Part shown: one piece after another, positions 1-8,423 of the stretch | How the letters are laid out: every line of letters begins with the position of its first letter | How positions within the stretch are numbered: the first letter of the stretch is position 1 | DNA from: Verrucomicrobiota bacterium | GTDB taxonomy: Bacteria; Verrucomicrobiota; Verrucomicrobiia; Limisphaerales; JACRJZ01 | Reading direction: 5' to 3' | DNA length: 64,000 nucleotides | NCBI GenBank assembly: GCA_016219875.1 | Contig: JACRJZ010000163.1 | Coordinates: 1 to 64,000, forward strand | Translations under genes and position numbers: made by a program | Notes under the pieces: model-generated | Told to the model about the DNA's origin: nothing | What the model saw: the letters and a program-made list of their open reading frames with translations, nothing else | The model's database searches: none

Positions 1-137
1 CACGGCGTAGAAGCGATGCGCGTGAATGGCCCTCGGAGAGCCGGATGCGGGAAAACCGCCTGTCCGGTTCGATGAGGGGCGGAGCCAGACGGTCATTGGC
101 CGCGTGCCTTTCAACCCGTCGGCTCCGCCTACTCTAC
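1..137 (+). ncRNA. Group II intron, 3' end (domains V and VI)
   Basis: Positions 38-71 form the 34-nt domain V hairpin of a group II intron: it opens with GAGCC (the catalytic AGC triad), closes with a GGTTC arm, and has a GAAA-type loop between GCGG and CCGC. Domain VI follows: the arm GGCGGAGCC near 78-86 pairs with GGCTCCGCC at 121-129. The RNA ends in the typical ...CTACTCTAC at about 137. The rest of the intron, with any reverse transcriptase/maturase gene, lies before the window. The 3' splice junction is about 30 nt from the stop codon of the GH106 gene, which is on the opposite strand, so the intron sits in the gap downstream of that gene. The fold is visible in the sequence; the exact 3' end is inferred. 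Confidence 0.85.
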
Positions 138-167
138 TAAGCCGGAATTGGAGCGGGGCTTTCAGTC

Positions 168-3100
168 TCAGCGTTCTTCCAGCAGCCGCACCGGACCCAG
201 CAGCCCGGACTCCATCAGTGGCGTATCCTTGGTTAACTTGCGAACGTTCGTCTGCGTGAAGCGCTTCTCCGCCGGCAGGAACTGGTCGCCGATGATGCGG
301 TTGGGCCAGAAGTTCACGACCTCGACGTGGAGCGTGTTGCCGGTAGGCTTGACCGCGCGGGTGATGTCCACGCGGAACGGCGGCGCCCAGACGATGCCGA
401 GGGATTGGCCATTGAGACGCACTTCGGCAATTTCGCGGACGCGCCCGAGGTCCAGGAGAATTTGAGATTTGAGATTTGAGATTTGAAATGCCTGCGGCAG
501 GTCGAAACTCTTCGAGTACGTCGCGGCACCGGAGTAGTACTTGATGCCCGGTTCGATGCTCTCGGTCCACGACTTGAGCGTGTCGAGGACCACGGGGCGC
601 GTCGAAGACTTCAGCATTTCGGTAGCGCTCCGTTCCGGCGCGCTCCAGCCAATGGGGAAATGGACCTGCCACGGCCCGGCCAGTTCCGCGCTGGCGCGCA
701 ACGTGGGGCTGTTGCTCCGCGCGGCGGCGGGGTGCGCGGCGGCCGGCTCCCGGAAGACAACAAACATCGAGCCATAAGGCGGGAACTCCAGCGGCAGCGT
801 GATGCGGCCCGCGGCTTCGGCGTAGGCAGCCGCGAAGCGCCGTTCGCCCGTCACCGCGTTCCACAACTCAGGCACCCGGCCCGACACGCGAAAAGTGCAA
901 CGCGCGTCCTCCCAGCGATTCGAGCGGTTGGCGACGAAGTAAATCTCCGTGTCCCCCGCGCGGCGGTGGATGTAATCGAGCGCCGTCTGCGCATCGCCGC
1001 CGCTGAACTCGAAATCCGGTTTCACCCCATCGGCCAGCAGGACTTCGCGAGCGGATTCTCCACTGAAGACCCGGCCCACGCCGTTTCGCCGTTTCACCGT
1101 TTCGCCGTCTCGCCTGCTCACCGCGCCCCACAACTCCTCCGCCAGTTTCCGCGCTTCGTCATCACACTGCGGAAAGTTGTTCAATCCCGTCGCCTCGACG
1201 GGCTTTGGCCCGATCACCGTCGCTCCCGCCGCGACGAGTTCCTTCACCATGCGCAAAACAGGCAACGAGACCGCCGGGTGGTCGCGCAGCACGAGCAGCC
1301 GATAGCTCATGCCGTCGGGCAGCACCAGGCGTCCGTCGCGCGCCGTCATGCGGGTGAGGATGGTTTCCTCCGTCACCACGTCGTAATCGTAGCCCGGCAG
1401 CACGCGCGCCGGATCGGTGCGCTTGAGTTGCGCGAAGTTGGGCACGTGGTCGCCGTAGTAGTAGGCCGCGTCCGCCACGAACAGTCCTTGCTGCAGCATC
1501 CATTGGCAGCGGTTCAGATAGGCGAAGAACGGCGCGGACTTCGCCCACCAGGTCACGTTCGGGTTGAGATGCGTGCCGGCGAAATACTGGATGCCCGGCA
1601 AGCCCTCTTCCTCCGGCGAGCAAACGAAAGCGTGCCAGACGAGCAGGTTCAGCCCCTCGCACAACGCGTGGTCGAAGGACGGCTTGAGGTTGTCCCAGAG
1701 CGTCTCCTGCCAATGCGGCCCAATGGTGGTGAAACCTTCCGCCAGCACGAGCTTGTGCCCGGAGGTGTGCGCGGCGGACGCCGGCTGTTTCACGAAGAAA
1801 CGATTCGAGTCGCCGACACGATGCCGCCACGACCACGCCCAAAACTCCGACATCGGCGCGTCGTTGAAGCCGAGGCATTGCTGGGCGTCAATCGGCACCG
1901 CGTGCGGGCCGCCAGACTCCGGGTGAATCAGCAGGCCGTGACGATGCGCGCTGTCGCGGAAAAGCTGGTAGTGGTTGGCGATGGCGAGATCGCCCATCGT
2001 GCGGCGCAGGTCATGGAGGAAGCGGTTGCTCACCGGGCGGCTGTCCACGAGGCGTCCCGCGATGACGGGCAGGAACGGCAGCAAATCGTAGCCGCGCCGC
2101 TGGCGGAACTCTTGGCGCAACGTCGGCGTCCAGTTGGCGACCTCCACTTCCCAACTGTCCGTGTGCAGGTACTTCAGCGCCTTTCCGGCCAGCGGCCCGG
2201 CGTCGGCGATCAGCGGCTCGACGACTGCATCCCAATAGCGGCGGAACGCGCCGGCGTCGAAGGGATCAAGCGCGTACCCTTGCCAGCCGTCGCTGCACGT
2301 CGAGACTTTGCAGTGATCGTTGAGCGTGCAGCCGAAGCGGAGGATTTCCCAATCGCCCGCCGGCGCGTTCCAACGCAGGGTGCCGTCTGCGGCCATCTTG
2401 GCGGTGAGATCGAGGACGTCCGGCGCGTGCGTGTCTTTCTCGCCTTGCTGTGGCGGCACGTCCTGCAAGAGCAACGTGGTGTCCGGCGCGGAGAAATGCA
2501 GCGGCTTGAGCAGCGCCTTCTGCTGCCAGTTCTGAAGCGGACGCCCGCGGCCACGGGTCGCGGTCAGCACGGCGCCGTCGGCGCCGAGGAGTTTTAACTC
2601 CGCGACTTGCACGTTGCGGGGCGATTGCGGGAAACGCGGGTCGAAGGCGCTGAAGAAGACAATTCGGAACTGCTTCGCGCGGACTTCGGCAAAATCCAGG
2701 ACGAGTTCCTGCGAATCGCGCGCGACGAACGGCTTCACCGGTTTCCACGTCTGGCCGTCCTCGGACGACTGGAACTCGCCGTCGCGCGGACCATAGCCGG
2801 GACGGGGCGCCAGTCGCAAGCCAACGACCGCTGCCGGCGCGTCGAAGTTCACTTGCAGCCACTCGGGCTTCTGCCGTGTCGGTCCTTGCCCTGGCTCCGA
2901 GGCGTCGGAAACCCAGAACGATTCGGCACTGCCGTCGAGAGCGTCCTTTGCCGGATGGGCCTTCTGCTCGGAACTGGCGCTCACGCTGAAACTGGAGCGC
3001 TGGGCTGCGCCTTTCACTGGGAACGCCACCACGAACAAGTCGCGGTAGAACTCTTTCGGGTGTTTTGGCTCGGCGAGCTTCTGTTCGAGCTTGGCCGGGC

Positions 3101-3542
3101 CTGTCGCGCGCGCCTCGGACCACACGAGTTTCTTCGGTGCGTCTTCGGCTTGGACCATCGGCCCGCCGAGGTTCCAGCCACTCTGGATGTTCAGGCTCAT
3201 CTCCAGGCCGAGGCGGTCGGCCTCACGCAAGGCGTGCTGGTAGAGCGCCCGCCATTCCGGCGTGAAGAACGTTGGGCCGTGCTTCACGCGGGCGTTGCCG
3301 TCCTGCTCCGCGCCGCCGGCGTCACAGATCAGCGCGCCGCCCCAGCCTTTGGCCTTCATCTCTTCGAGGTCGCGCGTGATGGCGGCTTTCGTGACGTTGC
3401 CGTTGAGCCACCACCAGTAAGCGCGGAGCCGCGCGCTGACCGGCGGATTGGTCCAGCCACGTTCCAAGTCGTCGGCGCAGAGCGCGGGCGCGAGCGTGGC
3501 CAACAGCAGCGCGATCAGCGGGATGCGAGAGAGCTTTTGCAT
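168..3542 (-). CDS. Secreted alpha-L-rhamnosidase, GH106 family, with F5/8C-like domain
   Basis: About 1124 residues. The start at 3542 (MQKLSRIPLIALLLATL...) opens directly into a signal peptide; an upstream ATG at 3578 would add 12 residues with no purpose. The mature N-terminus (RLRAYWWWLNGNVTKAAI, then DLEEMKAKGWGGALICDAGG and MSLNIQSGWNLGGP) is characteristic of GH106 enzymes, which remove terminal rhamnose from plant or microbial glycans. A discoidin/F5-8C-like sugar-binding segment lies at about 170-320, and a galactose-binding-like beta domain ends the protein (NFWPNRIIGDQFLP). Two repeat-derived stretches interrupt it: SRRDGETVKRRNG near 810 and QISNLKSQI near 1020, the latter inside the C-terminal beta domain. 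It is divergent from the GH95 gene, about 105 bp away, pointing to joint removal of deoxysugars. The family is confident; substrate is inferred. Confidence 0.88.
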   Translation of the reverse strand: MQKLSRIPLIALLLATLAPALCADDLERGWTNPPVSARLRAYWWWLNGNVTKAAITRDLEEMKAKGWGGALICDAGGAEQDGNARVKHGPTFFTPEWRALYQHALREADRLGLEMSLNIQSGWNLGGPMVQAEDAPKKLVWSEARATGPAKLEQKLAEPKHPKEFYRDLFVVAFPVKGAAQRSSFSVSASSEQKAHPAKDALDGSAESFWVSDASEPGQGPTRQKPEWLQVNFDAPAAVVGLRLAPRPGYGPRDGEFQSSEDGQTWKPVKPFVARDSQELVLDFAEVRAKQFRIVFFSAFDPRFPQSPRNVQVAELKLLGADGAVLTATRGRGRPLQNWQQKALLKPLHFSAPDTTLLLQDVPPQQGEKDTHAPDVLDLTAKMAADGTLRWNAPAGDWEILRFGCTLNDHCKVSTCSDGWQGYALDPFDAGAFRRYWDAVVEPLIADAGPLAGKALKYLHTDSWEVEVANWTPTLRQEFRQRRGYDLLPFLPVIAGRLVDSRPVSNRFLHDLRRTMGDLAIANHYQLFRDSAHRHGLLIHPESGGPHAVPIDAQQCLGFNDAPMSEFWAWSWRHRVGDSNRFFVKQPASAAHTSGHKLVLAEGFTTIGPHWQETLWDNLKPSFDHALCEGLNLLVWHAFVCSPEEEGLPGIQYFAGTHLNPNVTWWAKSAPFFAYLNRCQWMLQQGLFVADAAYYYGDHVPNFAQLKRTDPARVLPGYDYDVVTEETILTRMTARDGRLVLPDGMSYRLLVLRDHPAVSLPVLRMVKELVAAGATVIGPKPVEATGLNNFPQCDDEARKLAEELWGAVSRRDGETVKRRNGVGRVFSGESAREVLLADGVKPDFEFSGGDAQTALDYIHRRAGDTEIYFVANRSNRWEDARCTFRVSGRVPELWNAVTGERRFAAAYAEAAGRITLPLEFPPYGSMFVVFREPAAAHPAAARSNSPTLRASAELAGPWQVHFPIGWSAPERSATEMLKSSTRPVVLDTLKSWTESIEPGIKYYSGAATYSKSFDLPQAFQISNLKSQILLDLGRVREIAEVRLNGQSLGIVWAPPFRVDITRAVKPTGNTLHVEVVNFWPNRIIGDQFLPAEKRFTQTNVRKLTKDTPLMESGLLGPVRLLEER
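460..489. repeat. TTTGAGA direct repeat, in frame in the GH106 gene
   Basis: Four tandem ATTTGAG units lie inside the GH106 gene. Read on the minus strand they give the peptide QISNLKSQI. The same unit occurs in the GH95 gene (5807-5838), the permease-NHL gene (14798-14829) and, as a variant, at 52572-52601. Confidence 0.85.
1080..1114. repeat. Tandem GTTTCGCC repeat in the GH106 gene
   Basis: Units of CCGTTTCGCC/CCGTTTCACC run four times. On the minus strand they encode the basic stretch RRDGETVKRRNG, an apparent in-frame addition to the GH106 enzyme. Confidence 0.7.
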
Positions 3543-3648
3543 GGCGCAAGTGTTCGGGAAAAGACGCCGTGGCTTCAATTCATTTCGCGGAGAGGACAGT
3601 TGACCAAACGCCCGCCAGCCTGCTGAATGGGCGGACCATTTTCAACCG

Positions 3649-6033
3649 ATGAAAACACATCTGAAACTTGTTTCATTCGCCGCCACAATCTTGGTGGGCG
3701 CCTGCTTCGTGGCCACGGCCGCGCCGGCCTCGACGTCCGGCCGCCGTTCAGCTCTGCCAGAATTTGCCGGCCAGTTTGTCGGCGAAGCGTCCGCTCCCCA
3801 AGAACCGCTCAGCCTCTGGTACCGCCGGCCCGCCCGCCAGTGGGTCGAGGCGCTCGCCATCGGCAATGGCCGGCTCGCCGCGATGGTCTTCGGCGGGATC
3901 ACGCGCGAGCGCATTCAGCTTAACGAGGACACGCTCTGGGGCGGCGGGCCTTACACGCCGGACAACCCGGATGCGCTGGGCGCATTGCCCGAAGCGCGGC
4001 GGCTCGTTTTCGAGGGAAAATATCGCGACGCCCAAAGACTCATCGGAGAAAAGATGATGGCCAAGCCGCTTGGTCAGATGCCGTATCAGCCCGTCGGCGA
4101 TCTCGCGCTCACTTTCCCGGAACTCGCGAAAGTTGAGAACTACCGCCGCGATCTCAACCTCGACACCGCCATCTCCAGCGTCAGCTACACCGCCAACGGC
4201 GTGAAGTTCACCCGTGAAATCTTCTCCAGCCCCGTGGACCAGGTCATCGTCCTCCGCCTCACCGCCGACAAGCCGGGCCAGATTGCCTTCACCGCCGGCA
4301 TGAACAGCCCGCAGAAGATCACCGTGGAAACCGAAAACCCGGACACCCTCGTCATGCGCGGTGTCAACGGCGCGGCGCACGGCATCAAGGGCGCGCTCAA
4401 GTTCCAGGCCCGCGTCCGCATCCTCTCCCAAGGCGGCCTGTCCGTGGCCGGCGAAGACTTTGTTTCCGTGACCAACGCCGATTCGGCCACGCTCCTCATC
4501 GCCGCGGCGACGAGTTTCAAGAAATACAACGACGTCACTGGCGACCCCGAGGCGCTCGCGAAGAACTACATCGGCGCCGCCGCCAAGAAATCCTTCGACG
4601 CGCTTCGCCAAGCCCACATCACCGAGCAGCAGCGCCTGTTCCGCCGCGTTTCACTGGATCTCGGCACCAGCGACGCCGTGAAACTGCCCACCGACGAGCG
4701 TATCAAGAACTCCGCCACGAGCGACGACCCGCAACTCGCCACGCTCTACTTTCAGTTCGCCCGCTACCTGCTCATCTCCAGTTCCCGCCCCGGCACGCAG
4801 CCGGCCAACTTGCAGGGCGATTGGAACGAGAGCATGAACCCGCCCTGGAGCAGCAAATACACGATCAACATCAACACCGAGATGAACTACTGGCCCGCCG
4901 AGTCCTGCAACCTCGCCGAGTGCGTCGAGCCGCTCGTCGCGATGGTCATGGACCTCACCGAGACCGGCGCCAAGACCGCCCAGACGCAGTGGGGCGCGCG
5001 CGGCTGGGTCACGCATCACAACACCGACCTCTGGCGCGCGGCGGCGCCCGTGGACGGGCCGTTCTGGGGCTTCTGGCCGTCGGGCGGCGCGTGGCTCTGC
5101 TACCATCTCTTCGACCACTACGAGTTTAGCGGCGACAAGGCTTACCTGGCCAAAGTTTATCCCGCCATGAAAGGCGCGGCCCAGTTCTTCCTCGACACGC
5201 TTGTCGAGGAGCCGACGCACAAATGGCTCGTCACCTCCCCGTCCGTCTCGCCGGAGAACGGCCATCCCAAAGGCACGAGCATTTGCGCCGGGCCGACGAT
5301 GGACATGCAAATCATCCGCGACCTTTTCGGCAACTGCACCAAAGCGTCCGAGATTCTCGGCCTCGACGAAGATTTCCGAAAACAGCTTACCGCCACGCGC
5401 GCCCGTCTCGCGCCGAATCAAATCGGCAAAGCCGGCCAGCTCCAGGAATGGCTCGACGATTGGGACATGGAAGCGCCGGAGCGGCAGCATCGCCACGTCT
5501 CGCACCTCTACGGCCTTTTCCCCAGCGCGCAAATCACGCCGCGCGGCACGCCCGAACTCGCCGCCGCCGTCCGCAAGTCCCTCGACCTGCGCGGCGACAA
5601 AGCCACCGGCTGGGCCATTGCCTGGCGCATCAACCTCTGGGCGCGCCTCCAGGACGCCGAGCGCACCCACAGCATCATCAAGCTCCTCCTCGACTCCTCG
5701 CGAACCTATCCGAACATGTTCGACGCCCACCCACCGTTCCAGATCGACGGCAACTTCGGCGGCGCGTCCGGCATCTGCGAAATGCTCCTGCAAAGCCACG
5801 GCCAGGAATCTCAAATCTCAAATCACAAATTTGAAATCGAACTGCTCCCCGCATTGCCCAAGGCCTGGCCCACCGGCTCCGTGAAAGGCCTCCGCGCCCG
5901 CGGCAACATCACCGTCGATCTCGCGTGGAAAGACGGCCAACTCACCTCCTACCGCCTTGCCTCCCCAGAGCCGAAGCCAGTGAAAGTGCGGGCGAATGGG
6001 GAAGTGAAGACGGTGACGACGGAGAAGCTGTGA
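3649..6033 (+). CDS. Secreted alpha-L-fucosidase, GH95 family
   Basis: 794 residues with an N-terminal signal peptide (MKTHLKLVSFAATILVGACF). The GH95 beta-sandwich begins with PARQWVEALAIGNGRLAAMVFGG and NEDTLWGGGP, followed by the (alpha/alpha)6 barrel with QPANLQGDWNE and NINTEMNYWPAE. By analogy with the Bifidobacterium enzyme AfcA, the general acid is probably E536 (SPENG), the Asn pair N407/N409 (NIN) activates water, and D700 (QIDGNFGG) is the fourth active-site residue. Such enzymes hydrolyse terminal alpha-1,2-fucose, sometimes alpha-galactose. Near residue 720 the conserved link between the LLQSH helix and the LLPALPKAWPTGSVKGLRA strand is replaced by the repeat-coded ESQISNHKFEIE. 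It faces away from the GH106 gene. Confidence 0.93.
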   Translation: MKTHLKLVSFAATILVGACFVATAAPASTSGRRSALPEFAGQFVGEASAPQEPLSLWYRRPARQWVEALAIGNGRLAAMVFGGITRERIQLNEDTLWGGGPYTPDNPDALGALPEARRLVFEGKYRDAQRLIGEKMMAKPLGQMPYQPVGDLALTFPELAKVENYRRDLNLDTAISSVSYTANGVKFTREIFSSPVDQVIVLRLTADKPGQIAFTAGMNSPQKITVETENPDTLVMRGVNGAAHGIKGALKFQARVRILSQGGLSVAGEDFVSVTNADSATLLIAAATSFKKYNDVTGDPEALAKNYIGAAAKKSFDALRQAHITEQQRLFRRVSLDLGTSDAVKLPTDERIKNSATSDDPQLATLYFQFARYLLISSSRPGTQPANLQGDWNESMNPPWSSKYTININTEMNYWPAESCNLAECVEPLVAMVMDLTETGAKTAQTQWGARGWVTHHNTDLWRAAAPVDGPFWGFWPSGGAWLCYHLFDHYEFSGDKAYLAKVYPAMKGAAQFFLDTLVEEPTHKWLVTSPSVSPENGHPKGTSICAGPTMDMQIIRDLFGNCTKASEILGLDEDFRKQLTATRARLAPNQIGKAGQLQEWLDDWDMEAPERQHRHVSHLYGLFPSAQITPRGTPELAAAVRKSLDLRGDKATGWAIAWRINLWARLQDAERTHSIIKLLLDSSRTYPNMFDAHPPFQIDGNFGGASGICEMLLQSHGQESQISNHKFEIELLPALPKAWPTGSVKGLRARGNITVDLAWKDGQLTSYRLASPEPKPVKVRANGEVKTVTTEKL
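5807..5838. repeat. ATCTCAA repeat, in frame in the GH95 gene
   Basis: AATCTCAAATCTCAAATCAC followed by an inverted AATTTGAAATC end. It is in frame and codes ESQISNHKFEI, just before the conserved C-terminal LLPALP motif of GH95. Confidence 0.8.
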
Positions 6034-6173
6034 ACGGGGCAGCCCGCTTGACTGTCCAGATACGCTCTGAAACCGTAATTAGCATGAGAACCAGAAGAAA
6101 CCAGAGCCGCGGGCCAGCCCAAAGGAGCTTCCACTTTGAAGACGGAGACCGGCGCAACGCCTGTCCTTCTGAT

Positions 6174-6287
6174 TCAAAAACTCTCCAGCAAATGATAGCT
6201 GTAAGCCGTCTCCAGCGTGTCGATGTGCTTGTTCTCCCAGACGCTCGCGCTCAGGTCGCGGCCGCCGGTACAGAAGCAGGTTCTCAT
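6174..6287 (-). pseudogene. 37-codon ORF resembling the URO-D C-terminus (3'-end copy 1)
   Basis: This short ORF starts with an ATG that overlaps the stop of the M48 peptidase gene (ATGA at 6284-6287). It encodes MRTCFCTGGRDLSASVWENK and ends ...YSYHLLESF. The end of the URO-D protein at 9396 reads GDVDLIKSVWENIDALGNVY...QLLESF. The last 18 nt (TCAAAAACTCTCCAGCAA on the plus strand) are identical to the URO-D gene end, and the rest is looser. It may be a displaced, decayed 3' end or a translated minigene. The 6034-6173 gap beside it shows nothing else. Confidence 0.55.
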
Positions 6288-7789
6288 GACGGAGGCGGCG
6301 TGCTCAGCTTCACTCGGATGCGTGGGGCCGTTGGGGTCGGCGGCGGCGACTCTTGAAAGTTCGCGTCCGCGGAAGCCGCGTGGCTCACCGGCACGAGGTT
6401 GATCATTGGCGCGGGAATTCCCAGATCGTCGGTGTAGTGGAGGATCGTGACCTGTTTGGCCGGCACTTCGAAGCAGGCGAACAGTTTGGTGGCGGGCTGT
6501 TCGAGATGGAAAACTCCCGACTCGTTCGCCTGGCGCGCGCGGCGAATCCGGTCGCCCCAGGAGGGATGGGTGTCAAAAAGGCCGCTGGCTTCCAAGCCCA
6601 GGGTGTCTTCCAAGTGGGTGCGCTGATTGGCGCGGAGTTCGGCGTCGTGGCGCATCAGCCAGGCCGGGAAATTGTCGGGTAGTTTGTGGCTCATGTTCCA
6701 GGACGGGCGCAGGTCTTTGTAGGTGCGGTCGAGCAAACTGCCGAGAACGTGGAGGCGTTTGCTCGTCGCCTCGAATCCCTCGCTGCCGACCAGCTTGATC
6801 TGGTAGCTGTCCGCGTCGTACTCCATTTGTCGGAGCATGAAACAGCCGATGCCGTGCCCCAGATACATCAGCAGCTTGAGGACGAGCCGCGAGCACCACA
6901 CCGAAAACCGGATGAACGCGATCACGATCGCGACGCGCCCGTCTTGCGCCTCTTCGGCCCATTCCTCCAAGGACACGTCCCAGGCGTCGCGCTCATAGAC
7001 CACGCGCGCAAACCAGGCATTCACGCTGCGGATCACGTAGGTGAGGCGCATGCCGAATCCTTGAGTGAAGTGCCCAAACTCATGCGCAATCACCCCGGCG
7101 AACTGTCGAGTGTTCAGTCCCGCCACCAGTGGTAGTCCGATGGTGAGCACGAGATCGTTGCCCAGCAGACTCCACGCGCCGCGGCGAAAACTGGCCGAAG
7201 CGTTCAGTTGGCAATCCAAGTCAATGCGCCGCGGAGCGGGCGCGCCGACGGACTCGCAAATCTGCGTGATGTAAGTGAACAGAAGGGGTTCAGCGCCGGG
7301 ATTCAGCGCGAGAGGCTGCGCGTGTTTCGGCCGCCGTGCAAACAACGGTTTGACCATGAACAGCACCACCACCACTCCGGCCAGAAACGGCGCGATGTAA
7401 AGGGCCGCCTTCAGGAGGAAAATGCGCGCTCCTCCAACGCCGGAAGTGAGCAGGGACGAAAAGTGCGTCCCCCAGTAATAAACGCCGTAGCCTGCGGCGG
7501 CGATCAGCGCGAGATAGAGGACCGGCAGCAGCACCATCGCCAGCGTCACGAAGAGCAGGCCGAACTGGTAGAGGAAGGACACGGGCGTCTTCGGCACGCG
7601 GCTGCTCAACGCGGAGGCGATGGCCGCCGGCGTCAACTCCTCGCTTGGCTCCGCTGCGGCGGGAATCGAGAGGAGAGTTGTCTGCTGGCAGGTCGGGCAC
7701 TCAATCGTGCTGCCGTCGAGTTCGCCGGGGAACTCCAGATGAAGACCACAGTGTTGGCAGGCGCACTTGGCGGAGGGAGTGTCATTCAT
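6284..7789 (-). CDS. M48 family zinc metallopeptidase with N-terminal zinc ribbon
   Basis: 501 residues. The N-terminus has two CxxC knuckles (CQHC...CPTC), a zinc ribbon common on membrane proteins of this phylum. Two hydrophobic segments follow, about 75-108 and 123-150, placing it in the inner membrane. The catalytic motif is HEFGH (H236, E237, H240) and the third zinc ligand is probably the Glu of QMEYDADSY, so it is an HtpX/Ste24-like peptidase presumably acting on membrane or periplasmic proteins. The ATG overlaps the TGA of an upstream open frame that contains the second URO-D-like fragment. Downstream its stop overlaps the 37-codon ORF. The family is secure; the substrate is unknown. 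Confidence 0.9.
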   Translation of the reverse strand: MNDTPSAKCACQHCGLHLEFPGELDGSTIECPTCQQTTLLSIPAAAEPSEELTPAAIASALSSRVPKTPVSFLYQFGLLFVTLAMVLLPVLYLALIAAAGYGVYYWGTHFSSLLTSGVGGARIFLLKAALYIAPFLAGVVVVLFMVKPLFARRPKHAQPLALNPGAEPLLFTYITQICESVGAPAPRRIDLDCQLNASASFRRGAWSLLGNDLVLTIGLPLVAGLNTRQFAGVIAHEFGHFTQGFGMRLTYVIRSVNAWFARVVYERDAWDVSLEEWAEEAQDGRVAIVIAFIRFSVWCSRLVLKLLMYLGHGIGCFMLRQMEYDADSYQIKLVGSEGFEATSKRLHVLGSLLDRTYKDLRPSWNMSHKLPDNFPAWLMRHDAELRANQRTHLEDTLGLEASGLFDTHPSWGDRIRRARQANESGVFHLEQPATKLFACFEVPAKQVTILHYTDDLGIPAPMINLVPVSHAASADANFQESPPPTPTAPRIRVKLSTPPPS

Positions 7790-7829
7790 AGGAGCACGGA
7801 GTGATCAGGAGTTGCTGTCTCCGTTGGCC

Positions 7830-7925
7830 CGAGAAACTCTTCACCAACTGGCAGCCGTAAACCGTCCCGCGCGCGCCGTTGTTCTCCCAGGCGTTTTGGA
7901 TCGGGTCGCGGTTGCCGTCTGCTCT
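7830..7925 (-). pseudogene. URO-D 3'-end-like fragment (copy 2)
   Basis: Directly after the hicA stop the minus strand encodes RADGNRDPIQNAWENNGARG...YGCQLVKSF. This has the spacing of the URO-D C-terminus (SVWENIDALGNVYIYQLLESF): 19 residues from W to the final F in both. The frame continues past the homologous end and stops at 7782-7784, overlapping the M48 start codon. There is no start codon of its own. It is read as a diverged duplicated gene end. Confidence 0.5.
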
Positions 7926-8156
7926 TCACAAGGACTCCCACTCCTCCAGCGAAATGCTCCTGCCCACGCGCCCATCAATCTGGCGCAGCATCATCCGCAG
8001 TTGCAGCACGGAAAATTCGGCGTTGCCGGGGATGGTCTGCCGGCGGCCGGCGATCACCATGAACTCGTGCGTATTGGCAGGGAACGGCCCCTCGAAACCA
8101 AGCCGTCTGAGCTTCCGGACGAAATCACGCCGCTTGCACGGATTCCACGTGGGCAT
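7926..8156 (-). CDS. hicA: HicA-type mRNA interferase toxin
   Basis: 76 residues from the ATG at 8156 (MPTWNPCKRRDFVRKLRRLG). The HicA double-stranded-RNA-binding fold is recognisable in RDFVRKLRRLGFEGPF, NTHEFMVI (the His is the likely catalytic residue) and the C-terminal GRSISLEEWESL. HicA toxins cleave mRNA and are neutralised by HicB. The gene overlaps hicB by 32 nt in another frame, with antitoxin first. A longer open frame to 8261 exists but its extra N-terminus is only the shadow of hicB. A URO-D 3'-end-like fragment follows immediately. Confidence 0.8.
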   Translation of the reverse strand: MPTWNPCKRRDFVRKLRRLGFEGPFPANTHEFMVIAGRRQTIPGNAEFSVLQLRMMLRQIDGRVGRSISLEEWESL

Positions 8157-8394
8157 GGGCAGGCTTGTTGAGGTCGATGCCGGCCACGACAGGCAACGTG
8201 TGGCCCAAGTGGAATCCGAGCAGAATCCAGTCCTCGAGCGTGGAGCGCAATTCCTCTTCACACTGCCGCAGCGTGAGACCGAACGCGATCACACCTTCCA
8301 GCGCCGGGATTTCTCCGCCGTAGGTTCCGTCTTCGAGCTTCTCGTAAGCCGCCATTTCCATCGCGGCTTCGATGTATGATGTCAGCGCAAGCAT
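8125..8394 (-). CDS. hicB: HicB-type antitoxin
   Basis: 89 residues. The sequence YIEAAMEMAAYEKLEDGTYG, then GEIPALEGVIAFGLTLRQCEEELRSTLEDWI, is the partially degraded RNase-H-like fold of HicB antitoxins, with the usual ALEGVIAFG strand and RSTLEDW helix. It lacks an added helix-turn-helix domain, so DNA binding, if any, must come from the core or from its partner. It precedes and overlaps hicA, typical for antitoxin-first operons. The upstream neighbour is a remnant ORF on the other strand and then higBA, giving two type II modules within 1.5 kb. Confidence 0.8.
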   Translation of the reverse strand: MLALTSYIEAAMEMAAYEKLEDGTYGGEIPALEGVIAFGLTLRQCEEELRSTLEDWILLGFHLGHTLPVVAGIDLNKPAHAHVESVQAA

Positions 8395-8423
8395 CGGCAG
8401 GAGGTTAGACTTCGGGCGGAAAG

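Noticed and set aside
483..2597. 704-codon open frame on the plus strand opposite the GH106 gene
   Set aside because: Arg/Ala-rich translation without domains; it mirrors the codon bias of a real GH106 gene on the other strand.
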